This document shows, piece after piece, positions 1 through 11,879 of a stretch of DNA of 64,000 bases. The stretch's first letter is position 1. Each line of letters opens with the position of its first letter. Both the position numbers and the translations under genes were made by a program. This DNA is from Tenrec ecaudatus. Lineage: Eukaryota; Chordata; Mammalia; Afrosoricida; Tenrecidae. The notes beneath the pieces are model-generated. The model was not told where the DNA came from, ran no database searches, and saw only the letters and a program-made list of their open reading frames with translations. The stretch lies in NCBI RefSeq assembly GCF_050624435.1, contig NC_134538.1:122432937-122496936 (forward strand). The letters run 5' to 3'.

Positions 1-62
1 AGATGAGATAAACCATGGAGAAGCTTTAATTCTATTCATGCTCTAACAGGTTTTTAGTTTTA

Positions 63-75
63 GTTCATTTGTTTT

Positions 76-78
<3 letters not shown>
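63..78. repeat. Target-site duplication, 3' side of RPS20 retrocopy
   Basis: The 16-base string GTTCATTTGTTTTTTA occurs here and again at 608-623, exactly bracketing the RPS20 retrocopy. This is the product expected of L1-mediated target-primed reverse transcription. Confidence 0.9.
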
Positions 79-106
<28 letters not shown>

Positions 107-112
107 TTTTTT
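77..112 (-). repeat. (TTTA)n run, modified poly(A) tail of the RPS20 retrocopy
   Basis: On the minus strand this reads as an AAAT/AAATA-rich tract directly after the RPS20 3' UTR. It is best read as the retrocopy's poly(A) tail that has expanded into a tetranucleotide microsatellite. Confidence 0.75.
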
Positions 113-147
113 ACCAACAGATAAATCAATTTATTAAAATAGTTGAT

Positions 148-546
<399 letters not shown>

Positions 547-607
547 TCAGGAATGGGAGCGGGGGACGGAGCACGGTGGGACGATGGCCGTGTCTTCCTC
601 AAAGAGC

Positions 608-623
608 GTTCATTTGTTTTTTA
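608..623. repeat. Target-site duplication, 5' side of RPS20 retrocopy
   Basis: Exact 16/16 match to 63-78. It puts the 5' end of the inserted cDNA at about 607, so this is a nearly full-length mRNA copy. Confidence 0.9.
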
Positions 624-625
624 AT

Positions 626-2066
626 CATGAATTTGTGTTGTGTTTTGTCACAGGCTTCTTCTGAATGCACTAAGACAATCTAATTTTTCTATCTTGTTCA
701 TATAGGAAACTCAATCAAATTTATTAACTTAATTTGGGGAAAGAGAAGTGTAGGAGTACGTGGCATAGCATTTAACAAATGAGTGAAAAATAGGCACTTC
801 ACAAATGTTTCTTTTTTTCCTCCACCAATATTACTCCCACACAGACATGGATCAGTCTCTTCTCCAACCTGAATTTTCTTTCCATTCTTACTTGTATTTG
901 TATTGACAGTACTTGTGTTTTCAGATTCTCTTTTTTCACATGTCTGAATAGGTCTCTTGTGCAGCATTTGAATCCCCAAGGGCCTCTCCTCTGTGCCCTC
1001 AGTTGGGTTAGCTCCCCTCCACTCGGCTCTCCTGTATCCTCCTGCCCAGAGCTCCCTTCTGGCACCACCTTGGTGGGCGTTACCCCTGGATTGGCCCATC
1101 TGGGCCAGGTGAATTCAACTCAGCCAATGGGGTCGACCAGGATCGTGGACCACGCCTCCCAGCGGAGGACCTGAAAAGCTCGAACCTCTGAGCATGCGCA
1201 GTGGACACCCCAGTGCCTGTGCCAACTTCCTAGCAAGATCACTGCCTCTCTTTATAACAACGGTGGTTTGGTGGGAGAATGCTCACTTCCATGTCGGAGA
1301 CCTGCCAGGTCTCCGTGCCAGGCTTTCAGGCAGTGGAAACTTGGGTTTACTTATGATGCCAAACAGGTTTCAGGGGGCTTCGTGAGCAGCAACCACGTGG
1401 GCTGGTGGCGGTGTGGAGATGGGATACGCCGAGTCCTAGCTCTGGGGCTGCCACAGAGAAGGTGCTTCCTAAGCAGTTGCTGTTTTCATGAACGCCAGGT
1501 TCGAGCTGCTTTCAACTACTTCATCCCGCCGCTCTCTGCGAGTCTGATGCCACCCCACTCTCACTCTGTCTCCACTTTCCGCTGGGAGGCTCAGCTCTGG
1601 GCTAGTCAGTGTTCAGGCCAGTCGTGGACTCAGTCTCAGCCCATTTCAACTGCTGACTTTCCTGCCCATTTTCTCCTGCTTTGAGGATTGGACCTCTTCC
1701 CTTTGGGCCCAGAGCTGAGTTTTGGTGCTCTGTTTAGTACCAAGCCCCACTCTTTGGGGCCTTCTTATCGAACCCCACAATTTTTCCTGCACGAGGAAAA
1801 CCAAGGAGAGTCCCCCTCATGCGGTCAGTCCGATTCATGCGTCCTTCAACCAGCTAACCAGCCTTCCTGGAAGCACGGCCGGCATTTGCAAGTATCACCT
1901 GCCTTGGGCTTCCAAGCCTTGTCCCTTACCAGTCAGGTTACTTTGACCTCAACCTTTCTTCCCCTGACTCTTAGACTTCACCTTCCCCCTTTGTATGTGT
2001 TCTATGAGTACATGTCCCAGCCAAAGTATCAGTCAAATCTCTCAATGGTAGTTCTGCCCCTGTAGA
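626..2066. other. Intergenic stretch, unassigned
   Basis: No coding exon or recognised repeat was identified. Several 60-140 codon open frames exist on both strands, but none resembles a known protein. The 1,000-1,700 part is GC-richer than its surroundings, with scattered CpGs and a TTTATAAC motif near 1,251. An old retroviral-like or promoter-like fragment is possible but unproven. Confidence 0.4.
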
Positions 2067-2067
2067 A

Positions 2068-2353
2068 AGAACAAAGAAATCAGTCTTGGAAGAAGTACAG
2101 CCAGAATGTTCCTTGGAGGCCAGGACGGCGATGCTTCAGCTCATGTCCTTTGGACATGATGTGAAAGAGACAAGATCCTGGGGAAGGACATCATGCTTGG
2201 TCAAGTAGAGGGGCAGTGAAAAAGAGGAACTCCCTTGGCAAGATGCATTGACCCAGTGGCTGCAAAAGAACAATAGTGAGGATGCTGTGGGGACAGAGGT
2301 GCTTCGTTTGGTTGTGCATGGTGTCACATGAGTGGGGACGGACCTGAAGCCGC
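2068..2353 (+). mobile_element. RTE-type LINE, 3' end fragment
   Basis: The phrase running from 'cttggaagaagtacagccag' to 'tggacatgatgtgaaagagac' is the 3' terminal part of the afrotherian RTE LINE. The same text recurs at 21,930-22,010. It is 5' truncated and carries no usable reading frame. Confidence 0.75.
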
Positions 2354-3095
2354 CTAACAACAAAAACACCGATTCATTGGCTGATGTGTCAGGAGAGTGA
2401 AACTAGCATACGGAAGCCTGGGGGTCACGTAACTTCCACGTAGCTAGGAGGAGAGTGTGGGAGCGAAGGGGTGTGATATTGAGTTCACCTTGGTCCTCTT
2501 GAACTTGTGCATGAAAACGAAGACCCCAAAAGTCAGGATCACAATTCTCTGTGGTCGCAACTCAAAACCACCTCTGTGGAGCTTTCAGTTCATCTGAGCA
2601 AAAGATTCTGGTTGTTCTTAATATCAGATGAGTCCCTGACCATGGAGTTTTCATTCAGATGGTAAATTAGTGGTCTGCTAGCAGCAATTCTTGAAAAACA
2701 CAGCTGTCCGTTTGTTCCTGACAATGCTGTGGAGCTTACCAGTCATAAAAATCATGCGTGGCATGCATTGTCGTAGCGTTTTGTCAACATTGTCCAGCGG
2801 TTAGCGCAACTCAGACCCAGCAAGCCTTGCACTGAGTCATCCTATCTCCCTGATGAAGCATCCAGGGAAATTTTCTGCCCAGTGTGTTCTTATAAAGAAT
2901 TATTTTTCTAACTTCTCCACACACGATGATCCAAGTTAAGAAGAAAGTTAAAAAGAACATCTCTTAATATAAAATGATGCAAAAAAAATAAAATAAAATG
3001 ATGCATGTTTACTCTCAAAACTTAGCAAAAATACCCAGACATATAATGAAGCAAGTAAAATTACTGTCAACCCCAGTTATTTATTCTAATATTAG

Positions 3096-3296
3096 GAATC
3101 TGAGTGGCATAGGAAGTTATGCTTTGGGCTGCTAACCACAAGGTCAGCAGTTCAAAACCACCTGACATTCCGAGGGAGAAAGATGAGGCTTTGTACTCCC
3201 CAAAAGATTTACAGTTTCAGAAACTCAGAGACAGTTCTACTGTTGCCCTATCAGTTCACTGTGAGTCAGAATTGACTCAATGGCAGTGAGAAAGAA
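3096..3296 (+). mobile_element. AfroSINE
   Basis: Full-length tRNA-derived SINE. It has a 'gctgctaaccacaaggtcag' head with a B-box-like 'cagttcaaaaccacc', a middle 'gggagaaagatgaggct', and the tail 'gtgagtcagaattgactcaa' that matches the RTE LINE 3' end. Confidence 0.85.
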
Positions 3297-3568
3297 CATT
3301 TGTTAGCCCCCCTTTGCCCACCCAAAAAAGTTCCAATAAGATAGGTTCAACTCAACAACCCCAGGGAATTTTACAGCTGAAGCCACAAATGGTTCATAGT
3401 CAAATACAGCTCCCCAGTTGGTTGAATCCAGATGGTATAGTTAAGTCCAAGACTACAATCACCATTTCACTGGTAGGGTGTTTTTCTACCACTGTTCCAT
3501 GGGATATTGCCTCTATTCTTTCTTTTGGGGGTCTGACTCCTTGCTGACTTGCAATTTCTCTTGCCCTC
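3297..3568. other. Intergenic stretch, unassigned
   Basis: Nothing recognisable. It lies between an AfroSINE and a solo LTR. Confidence 0.4.
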
Positions 3569-4073
3569 TGTGTTAGTCTGGGTTAACTAAAGAAACCAAT
3601 CCAGAGACACTCATATGAGTGTAAAAGAGAGCTTTATAGCAAAGATCAAGTATGTATTGAGAAAGCATCCAGCCCAGTCTAGATCAAGCCCCAAAGTCCA
3701 ATATTAGCCTATATGTGTGACACTACTCCATGAACTCCTCTTTAGACTCACACCGCGCACGTCAATGATACCAAATGCAGGAAGATCGCAGGCTGGTGGC
3801 TGGAAAGTCCTGTGGATCCAATGGCAGTGGGCGAGTTTCCAGGGCTCTGGCTACCATGAGCATGACTTCTAGTGGCTTGTCAACAGGAATGCAAAGCAGA
3901 GAGAGAGTGTGTCCTGCCCACAGGGAGGAAGAGAGGAAGTTCCCAGAATCCTCATGAGAAGGCCACACCCAAAGGGAGGAGCCATCATGAGGCTGAGACC
4001 TAATTGACAGGCTAAACTCCACCCCTTCACTCTTCCTATCCTCAAGTTGACAGGAGATTCTGTAACTACTGCA
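3569..4073 (+). mobile_element. Solo LTR (family 1, MaLR-like)
   Basis: A 505-bp element that starts TGTGTTAGTCTGGG and ends ACTACTGCA, so it has TG...CA termini. It is flanked by the 5-bp duplication CCCTC (3564-3568 and 4074-4078). A second copy in opposite orientation lies at 22,240-22,715. No retroviral reading frame is attached, so this is a recombined solo LTR. The resemblance to ERVL-MaLR LTRs is from recall. Confidence 0.75.
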
Positions 4074-4269
4074 CCCTCTCAAAGCACAGAGTTTCGCAGA
4101 TCCTCACTTTGAGAATTCAGCCATAAAGACTGCTTTTTAAATTTTTACTTGTTTGGGATATTGGTTTGCATTCATCTGTAAAATGTGGGAGAGAGGGAGG
4201 ATATCATCCTTAAAGAATTCTGGTGAAGATTTTTCAGATAATGTGGAAGTCTTCCTCTTGTTTTTGTCC

Positions 4270-4520
4270 CCTCTAACCGTGGTCTCGGACAGTGTTTGTT
4301 CTCTTGTGAACGACTCATTTCGCTCAGCTTAATGTACTCCAGGCTATCCGTGCCTGGAGGTGCTTTGAGGTTTTATCACTGTTTTCCGGGAATCCATAAT
4401 CTTCTGTGGTGGGCACGTGCCAAGGTTTCTTTTTCTCTCCTCCCACTGAAGGGCATTTAGGTTGTTTCCACCTTCTTGCTATTGTGAACGGGGCTGAGGT
4501 GATCCTGAGCATGCAGCTCT
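4270..4520 (-). mobile_element. Ancient L1 3' UTR relic
   Basis: Degenerate phrases such as 'tcactcagcttaatg', 'gggcatttaggttgtttcca' and 'cttgctattgtgaacggggc' are typical of old mammalian L1 3' UTRs read in antisense. Confidence 0.6.
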
Positions 4521-4810
4521 CTGTCCATGTAAAGCATCAGGTTCGGTTAGAGCCTTGGATTCTTTCTAGCATCTCACCTCATTTTCTACAGTCTCTGTGA
4601 TTTTGGTGATGTTTCTTAACTGATCAGAACCTCGCGCTCCTCACTGAGCACATTACCCTCTCATGAGTTACTCCAAAGGCTAAAAGAGAAAGCATTTATG
4701 GGAAACTATAGACTCTTGTAGCAACTGGGGGAGGATTAGCCAAATACACAAGAATATCAGTTTCATTTGCAACAATGAAAACAAATAACTGGCCCTAGTT
4801 CTCCATATAG

Positions 4811-5190
4811 GTTGTTGTTGTTGTTGTTGTCAGGTGCTGTTGCATTGGTTCTGACTGACAGTGACCTTATGCACAGCAGAAAACAGCACTGCTCAATCCT
4901 GTGCCCACCTTGTAATTGTTGTTACGTTTGAGCCCATTGTTGCAGCCACCGTGTCAATTCCCACAGCCCCTGGGTTCTCTGGGTAAGCCTGGCCTTTTCA
5001 TAATCTGTTGTCAAGGCCTCGGGCCACATGGTGATAAAGCCAACCATTCCATAGTGGTCTACAACCCCCAATATGAACGTCAAATCTGACCAAATGCCCA
5101 TGAAGAGGTGTGAAATCATAACCTTGGCATATTTTTCCAAGTGAATGGCAACCAGAAAGGGGTACATGTTAGTGTTATGTATGGATGAAG
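4811..5190 (-). mobile_element. RTE-type LINE, 3' end, antisense
   Basis: It begins with a (TTG)n tract at 4812-4830, the reverse complement of the (CAA)n tail of RTE LINEs. Then come 'caggtgctgttgcattggtt' and 'gagcccattgttgcagccac', which recur in other RTE copies in this window. Confidence 0.75.
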
Positions 5191-5244
5191 TGTTCCTGCC
5201 TAATGATCACTCATCTTACACTGTTACTAGAGCAAATGCTAGTA

Positions 5245-5322
5245 GAGGGGGTTTCAGAGTTCGTGGGAAAATTCCATGATCATTTAACTCCGTGTTCCCA
5301 CAAACTTTTTGAAGCCCCCTCT
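5245..5322. mobile_element. Mariner-like MITE
   Basis: A 78-bp element with near-perfect inverted ends. The left end is GAGGGGGTTTCAGAGTTCGT and the right end, reverse complemented, is AGAGGGGGCTTCAAAAAGTT. A TA dinucleotide sits at each side, which fits Tc1/mariner target duplication. Similar 'aactttttgaagccccctc' ends are known in mammalian mariner elements. A lone right-end fragment may lie at 39,308-39,332. Confidence 0.65.
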
Positions 5323-7334
5323 TACAGATGATTTGTTGTGAGCTACACACAAAGAACATGTGTAGGAACAAATAAAATAAAGTCTTTATTAAGTTTAGCC
5401 CCTTGTGAATACTGATTGTAAACAACACTCTCTGGGTGGATTGGTAGCTGAGAAAGCTTACAGAATCCTTGGGTATGCATACATGATGTGCACACAAATA
5501 ACACCACGCTGGGATATTCCTGCAGGGAAATATCCTGGACTCTTACTGCATACAAAGGCGTTATTTGGTTTGCACCCCGCTCCCCATCCCTTTATTTGTA
5601 ATGTGGCCCAAGCAGTTCATGAATCATTCAAACTTTCCTTGTCTGCCAGAGAAAGGTCTGGCATTTCAGAAGCAGAGAAGGATTTGAGGCAAAGTGACAG
5701 GCCTACTTCTGCATGCCTTTTGAAAACGTCTCCGTCGCTGTTGTCTACAAGCAAACATTGTGTGTATAGACATAAGAGCCCGCGCTGCCTGAAGGAGAAT
5801 CCTAATCACCAATTTCCAAAGCAGACGCTTTGCTAATGAGCAACATTGAAATCTGCAGCCATTAAGCTTCACTTAAACCAGATTTTTTTCCACCTCCTAC
5901 AACCCCAAAGTACAAAGAATCAACATCCTGAAGACTCTGCAGGCTACTGCTCAGCAATTAATCATGGGGGATAAAAAACAACTTAATTGGCTGGAGGACC
6001 ATCTACACATATTTTTTAAAAATCCAATTTACAGCTCACTAATGCGTAGCTATCTCGGAAAGGCATACGCTGAAAACACGATGTCCATTTTAAGTAACTG
6101 ATGCTGCAGAATACCGCTTCACGCACCTGAAAGCTTGCTTGCTGCTCTTCTTCATTTGCTGTCTCCCCCAGTTCCCAGCGGCTGCTCCTGGGAGTGAAAG
6201 GACGCCAGGCTGAAGCTATGGAGACCGTCTTTAAACCTTGGCTGAGCTGCTTGATTTAAACATTCTCAGCGGAATCACAAATGCCGGTGCTGGCGGTTGG
6301 CCACAAAGGAAGCAGAGAACGTGTTTTCAGCATTTCTTTCTTAAGATTGTCACAAAGCTTGAGGGGATCGGTTAGGCTGACTGCTTCTGCGGTCGGCATG
6401 TGCTAAAGGACTCCGCGTTTTTGTTGTATTTCAACACAAGGGCCCCTTCCAAGGGGTTGGGTAGGGGCTCTGTACCGGTGAGGGCCCAAGGCTGTGCAAG
6501 GGTCCGGCTGAAGATGAGTAACCAAAGGATGCAGAGGGGAGCGTGGGGTGGTTTTGATGGATGGAACCCAAAAGGGAAGAGGAAGTGCCAGGACTGACAG
6601 TCGGGGAGCTGGTAGAGTTCTGGGAAAGCAGAGCTATGGGGCCTCAGGCGACTGTACTTCGAGCCACTTTCGGGGGTGGAGTCCACTTTGACTCGTGGCG
6701 CTTTCCTGTGTGCCGGATAGAACGGCTTCATCAGGAGGTGGCTCTCCGGGTCCCAACCCCCACCATTTGGCCTCATTGTGCAGCTCTTAAGCATGTGTGT
6801 CTCTCAGGGATGCATGCAGCTATAACCAGGACCAGAACTGAAGCAGCGAGTCAAGGGGGAAGTGGGAAGAAGTACTTCAACTTCCCACTCTCCATTCATA
6901 TTCATTCAGCAAGTATGGGCTGAGCTAAGGCTGGGCACCAGTGCTGGGGAAACAGACAGAAAGGAAACAGGTCTGGCCCCCACCCTGACAGAGCTCGTTG
7001 GATTCTCGACTGCTGTGAAAACAGATACAACAAGGAAGCCACAAGCAAATATAAAATTATGATCGTGGCAAGGAGACGAGAAAAGACGGCAGGCTCCACA
7101 ATGATGGGGGCATCGCTGACATCAGGGGTGCCTGCTGTTAGGTTCTCCAGAAGCAGAAGTGAAGGTGGGAATTCCTGCACATGTGACTCCTGGGGGAAGT
7201 GTTCTCCAGAAGAGGGACAGGCTAGGGGAAGAAGTTGAGCAAAGATTTGGTGCGGGGACCTCTAGTTCAGCCTGATCCTACAGAGCTCTGAAACATGAGT
7301 GGTTGAAATGAAGTTGCCCTCCAAGGGGCTACTC
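5323..7334. other. Intergenic stretch, mostly unique sequence
   Basis: No exon or recognised repeat was found. Open frames here (longest about 143 codons near 5,405-5,836) have no family resemblance and no splice or start context that would support a gene. Confidence 0.4.
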
Positions 7335-7344
7335 TTTTACACTC

Positions 7345-7440
7345 CCACACCCAAACCAGACTCGGTGCCACTGAGCCGATTCCAACTCACAGTGACCCTA
7401 CGGGACAGGGTCGAACTGCCCCTGTGGGCTTCTGAGACCC
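7345..7440 (-). mobile_element. AfroSINE, partial, antisense
   Basis: The phrase 'gattccaactcacagtgacc' and its continuation 'ctgtgggcttctgagac' are the SINE tail half in reverse. Confidence 0.7.
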
Positions 7441-7509
7441 ATGAAACGACGACTCCACCAGGGCTCCTCTTTTATACCGCGTCAGCCAATAACCCCTAAA
7501 GGTGACCTC

Positions 7510-7692
7510 ATGGAGCAACCCAACTCAAACTCACTGCTGTAGAGTCCACTTTGACACATAGCCACCCTACCTAGGACTTACTGCAACATTTACAGGAGCA
7601 GAAAACCTCATCTTTCTCCTGCTGAGTGGCCATTGGGTTCAAACTGCTGACCCTAAGGCTGGCAGTCCACCCATAACCCTCGGGGACTCACT
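7510..7692 (-). mobile_element. AfroSINE, antisense
   Basis: Reverse-complement AfroSINE: 'aactcactgctgtagagtcc', then 'aacctcatctttctcctg', then 'ttcaaactgctgacc'. It is diverged from the clean copies. Confidence 0.75.
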
Positions 7693-7939
7693 TAAAGTTG
7701 GCCCCATTGGCCAAACTCAAATGACTAGAGAAAGGTGCCGGGGTGAACAGTGAGCCCTGGCTCCAGACAAAGTGAGGTACATGAAACATCTGCTAGAGAA
7801 TCTGGGGAGTATGCTTCTGGGGCGACATGCTTCTCTATAAAAGCAACTTCTTAGATTAAACATGAAGGATGAGTAAGAATTAGGCAGTGAAGAATATTAT
7901 AGGTGCAAGGAACAGCAGGTACAAAGGCCTTCCCCAAAA

Positions 7940-8128
7940 AACCCCAAACCCAAACACAGCCGTCTAGTCGATTTCAACTCACAGCTGCCCCTGGGGGTTT
8001 CTGAGAGTCTAACTCTTTTACAGGAGTCGACAGCCTCATCTTCCTCCCTCGAAGCAGCCAGTGGTGTTGAACTGCTGACCTTGTGATTACCAGCCCAACA
8101 CGCAACTCACCACATTACCAGGGCTCTA
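7940..8128 (-). mobile_element. AfroSINE, antisense
   Basis: Reverse-complement AfroSINE with its tail at the left ('gtcgatttcaactcacagct') and head at the right ('accagggctct'). Confidence 0.8.
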
Positions 8129-8299
8129 GCTGAGGAAAATGAAGGCAAGCAGTAGATTTGGAGAATTGGGTGAGAGAAGAAAAGGGGATGGAAATTCGTT
8201 GGAGGAGAACCCACAGCACTTGGAATGTCTTGAACGCAACCGGAAATGACATGACCTCACTTGCCCAGAGTGAAGCGGACTTGAAGCACTAGCTGGTGA

Positions 8300-8552
8300 A
8301 GATCCATGGCCACCACCTTCCGTTTGGACTATGGCGCCCCATAAAGGGAACAAAAACCCTCACCGCTGTACATGCAAGCAACGTTGTGCTGGATGGCGAA
8401 AATACTGAAGGACTCTATCTGGAGCCACAGTCAAGGCCCGCGGAAGCAGCAGGTAAGGCATCAAACAATGAACCGCGTGGGCAAATCTGCTACAAAAGAC
8501 CTCCTTAATTCTGGCAAAGCAAAGATATCACTTTGAGAACTCAGGTGTATCT
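8300..8552 (+). mobile_element. RTE-type LINE, upstream part of a split copy
   Basis: The text 'gcaaatctgctacaaaagac' followed by 'gcaaagatatcactttgaga' is RTE LINE coding-end sequence. It stops at a 15-bp duplication and resumes at 10,595. The two halves were one element before an L1-type insertion. Confidence 0.8.
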
Positions 8553-8567
8553 GACCCAGACCATGTT
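8553..8567. repeat. 15-bp target-site duplication, left
   Basis: GACCCAGACCATGTT is identical to 10,580-10,594 and brackets the L1-type insertion. RTE text continues on both sides. Confidence 0.9.
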
Positions 8568-9605
8568 TTTTTTAATATATATATATTTTTTAAGTTTTTT
8601 GGGGGCTCTTACATCTCTTATCACAATTCATACATTCATCAAGTGTGTCAAGCACATTTTCACATATGTCACTATCATCATTTTCAAAGCATTCCCTTCC
8701 CACCTGAGCACCTGATATCAGCTCCCCATTTATTCCTCCTCCCTCCCCCACCCAACCTCCCTCACGAACCCTTGATAAATTATAGATTATTTTTTCCATA
8801 TCTTACATTGTCCTCCATCACCCCGCACCTACTTTTCCATTATTTGTCCTCCTAGGAAGGGGTTATAGGTTGATCCTTGTGATCGATTCCTCCTTTCTCC
8901 CCCCACCCTCGCCTAACCCTCCTGCTATCTCTACTCTCTTTGTAGGCCCTGAGGGGTTTAACTATCCTGGACTCCTTGTGTTGCAGGCTCTTATCTGTAG
9001 CAGTGTGCATGTTCTAGTCTAATCCAGTTTGTAAGGTAGAATTGAGGTCATGATAGTGGAGGGAAGGAAGCACCAAAAAATTAGAGGAAAGTTGTGTTTT
9101 ATCGGTGCTATACTGCACCCTGACTGGCTCATATCTTCCCTGTGACCCCTCTGTGAGGGGATGTCTCCAATTGTCTACAGATGGGCATTGGGTCTCCATT
9201 CCATGCTCCACCCCTATTCACATTGGATATGATTTTGTTCTGGGTCTTAGATGCCTGATAACTGATCCCATCAACACCTCATGATCACACAGACTGGTGT
9301 GCATCTTCCATGTAGGCTTTGTTGCTTCTGAGCTAGATGGCTGCTTGTTTATCTTCAAGCCTTTAAGACCCCAGATGCTATATCTTTTGATAGCTGGGCA
9401 CCATCAGCTTTCTTCACCACATTTGCTTATGCACCCACTTTGTCTCCAGTGATCGTGTCCAGAAGGTGAGCATCACAGAATGCCGGATTGTTAGAACAAA
9501 GTGTTCTTGTGTTCAGGGAGTACTTTAGTCGAGGTCCAATGTCCATCTGCAACCTTAATTCTTAACATATAGATATGAGTACATAGTTCTATTCCCCTCT
9601 TGTTA

Positions 9606-9657
<52 letters not shown>

Positions 9658-9677
9658 AATCATCTATCTATCTATCT
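9606..9677. repeat. (ATCT)n microsatellite
   Basis: About thirteen ATCT units, an 'AATC' interruption near 9,658, then a further short ATCT run. It lies inside the L1-type insertion and is likely length-polymorphic. Confidence 0.95.
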
Positions 9678-9874
9678 GCCTGTATTTAGACCTTTATAAA
9701 TGTCCTTTGCCTCCTGGTTCTTTCCTCTATTTCCTTTTACTTTCCTCTTGTCCCACCATCATGTCCGGCCTTCATTCGGGTTTAGAAATTCCTTGCTGCT
9801 ACAGTGCCCTTGATTAAGCCCCACTAGGCATCCTATGCCCTTCTGTCCATTGATTTTAGTTCACTTGTTGTTCC

Positions 9875-10353
9875 TGAGAGGTTGGAGATTGAGGTGCAGA
9901 ACAGAGATAGAATTTAGCCAGGAATGTGAACTTGAGAAAGATTTTATTAAGGCATGGAAAGAACTCCCAGGAGGGAAGGGAGAGCAGAAAAAGGGACGGG
10001 GCATCTTGAGCCCCTGGGTGGGTTCCGAGACCCAATGAGTTAAGTCAGGGAAATCTTGCCTGACAGTGAGGCTGTGGGACATATAGAGGACTTGGGCCAA
10101 GGACGTATGTACTGATAAAGGGAAGGAGGGCCTTCTGGTGCTGCAGTTGCAGGGTCTGAGTCAGGGTGTGATCTGTGAGTAAATCATCCTGGAGAACTGA
10201 GGAAGGGACTGTACAGACCCGGCCTGGAGAGATAAGCTCCTTAGAATGCTGGAGGCAGGGACTGCACAGTCCAGCTCTGGCCTTGAGAGGTGCGGGGCTA
10301 TCTTTCTGGAGATCTGAGGGAAGCGACTGCATGGTGTGGACCCAGCCCAAACA
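9875..10353 (-). mobile_element. Solo LTR (family 2), inserted in the L1-type element
   Basis: Starts TGAGAGG and ends CCAAACA on the plus strand. Read on minus it therefore runs TGTTTGG...CCTCTCA with TG...CA ends. The 5-bp duplication GTTCC flanks it (9870-9874 and 10354-10358). On the minus strand an AATAAA signal lies near 9,950 and a TATA-like sequence near 10,083, giving a plausible U3-R-U5 order. Three imperfect units containing 'gggactgtacagac', 'gggactgcacagtc' and 'gcgactgcatggtg' lie at about 10,195-10,340, resembling U3 enhancer repeats. No gag, pol or env is present. Confidence 0.75.
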
Positions 10354-10594
10354 GTTCCCTTGTCCCTGGGTGGGTTACCCCCACCCCTTTCCTTTCTCCC
10401 ACCTCCGCTTCTCCCGTACCCCCCTGGAAACATTGGTCCCCTTCCTTTCATCTCCGAATTATTTATCCCACATATCTTATCAAGATAGACATGCAGTTAT
10501 ATTAGTTAGTGCAAAAACCAGGCAAAGCCAAACAAAACAACAAAGGAAGTAAAAAATCAACAAAGCAATAACAACAACCGACCCAGACCATGTT

Positions 10595-10790
10595 AGTTTT
10601 AATCGCATCGTAGGCATATGGAAACAATGGAAGCTGGACAATGAAAAAGGAAGACTGAAGAACTAATGCATTTGTAGAATTGCGTTGGCAGGGAAGAAGG
10701 ACTGTACCGCGGATTTCCAGAGGAGCTCAACGCGAGTCTAGGCAACACCAGAGTGAAACACTGTCCGGCAAGTGGCGCCTGCTGTGTTTG
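10595..10790 (+). mobile_element. RTE-type LINE, downstream part of a split copy
   Basis: Continues the RTE text of 8,300-8,552 after the L1-type insertion, with 'gcatatggaaacaatggaag' and 'aatgaaaaaggaagactgaa'. This order and phrase set matches the other RTE copies. Confidence 0.8.
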
Positions 10791-11879
10791 ATGCATGCTC
10801 AGGGTCCCACTGAAGAAGCCTTAGGTTAGACCGTTCTCCAGAAAGCACTGTAGGTGCCCTCTGCAAAACAGAGAGACTCCCTTGGAATCTCAAGGAAGTT
10901 TGTGGAATGGAGACACGCCAGACAGAAGCTCCCAGTACACATCAGTCCAGTGTCGATCCGGGAGTGTTAGTTTGATGAGCGTTGAAGAACAAAATGAAGA
11001 GGCAATCTCGATTCAAACCTCCCAGGTAGACCTCGGGCACAGAAAGAGCCTTGGGTGTAGGGGTTACCACTCTAAGGGGAAATGAAGGTACAGACGACAG
11101 AAAATTGGATTTCACTCACACCACCAGTGCTGGATACAGTTTCCTGTGGGAGAGACACCGTGGCCTGCAGGGAATCAGTAGACATGCAGGTTTTTCAGAA
11201 ATTGATTCCAGAAGCTTGAAGAATTTGAAGCTGTTTTTTATGAAGGGTCCCACTCAAACTAGGAGACATTCAGAACTTAAAAAGGTACACAAGGAAGACT
11301 TTGACAATAAACATGTGGGGGTCATGGGCTAGATTCCCAGGGACTGATTGTGGCTCAGTTCCCATGGAAATGACACATTCAACTCAGAGTCTACTTCTCA
11401 CTCAGTCGAACCTCCATTAAGAGGCAAGAGACAAAAAGAAATAAAGCCAAAGCACTTCAAAGAGCCAGACTGTGCCCAAAGGCATCCAGCGCCACAGCCA
11501 GATGCGGGGCTCTGCTCTGCTGTCACTTCACACAGCTTAGAGCACACTAATCGTCCCCTCATCCCCAGGGGGCCTTTGTCGAAGAGACTGGATCAGGGGA
11601 GCTTTATGAAACATGCAGAGATTTCTTGCTCCAATTCACTTGCAGTTCCCTTTATTACTTAATTAGTTATGGCCAGATAAACAGTTAGGAAATTGCCTTC
11701 TCCTTTCAATTCCTGTAAGAACCCTGTGCGTGGGTGTGTGTATTTGAATTCATGTCTGGGATGCATGACGGTCAGTAAGTGGGCATCAGTACTTTCCCCG
11801 TGGGCCCCTTCTTGTCATAAGCTGCACGTCGATATCTAGAAAATGCCACTTCGTTTGTTTTCTTTTATCTGACCTTCCA
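10791..11879. other. Intergenic stretch, unassigned
   Basis: No recognisable repeat or coding feature. Open frames of 60-104 codons lack any family resemblance. Confidence 0.4.

Larger units (their letters stand above)
8568..10579 (-). mobile_element. L1-type 3' UTR insertion, 5' truncated, antisense
   Basis: Antisense copy of the long repeat that dominates this window. In sense orientation it ends with an A-rich tail after 'ttgtatgagcccctaataaa' and carries a G-rich polypurine tract. Its internal module has the diagnostic phrases 'gctgatggtgcccggctatc' and 'gcggccatctagctcagaag'. Exact 15-bp duplications, tail and 5' truncation show L1-style insertion. The match of module phrases to elephant L1 3' UTR is from recall, so the family name is an inference. 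A solo LTR (9,875-10,353) and an (ATCT)n microsatellite lie inside it. Confidence 0.75.
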
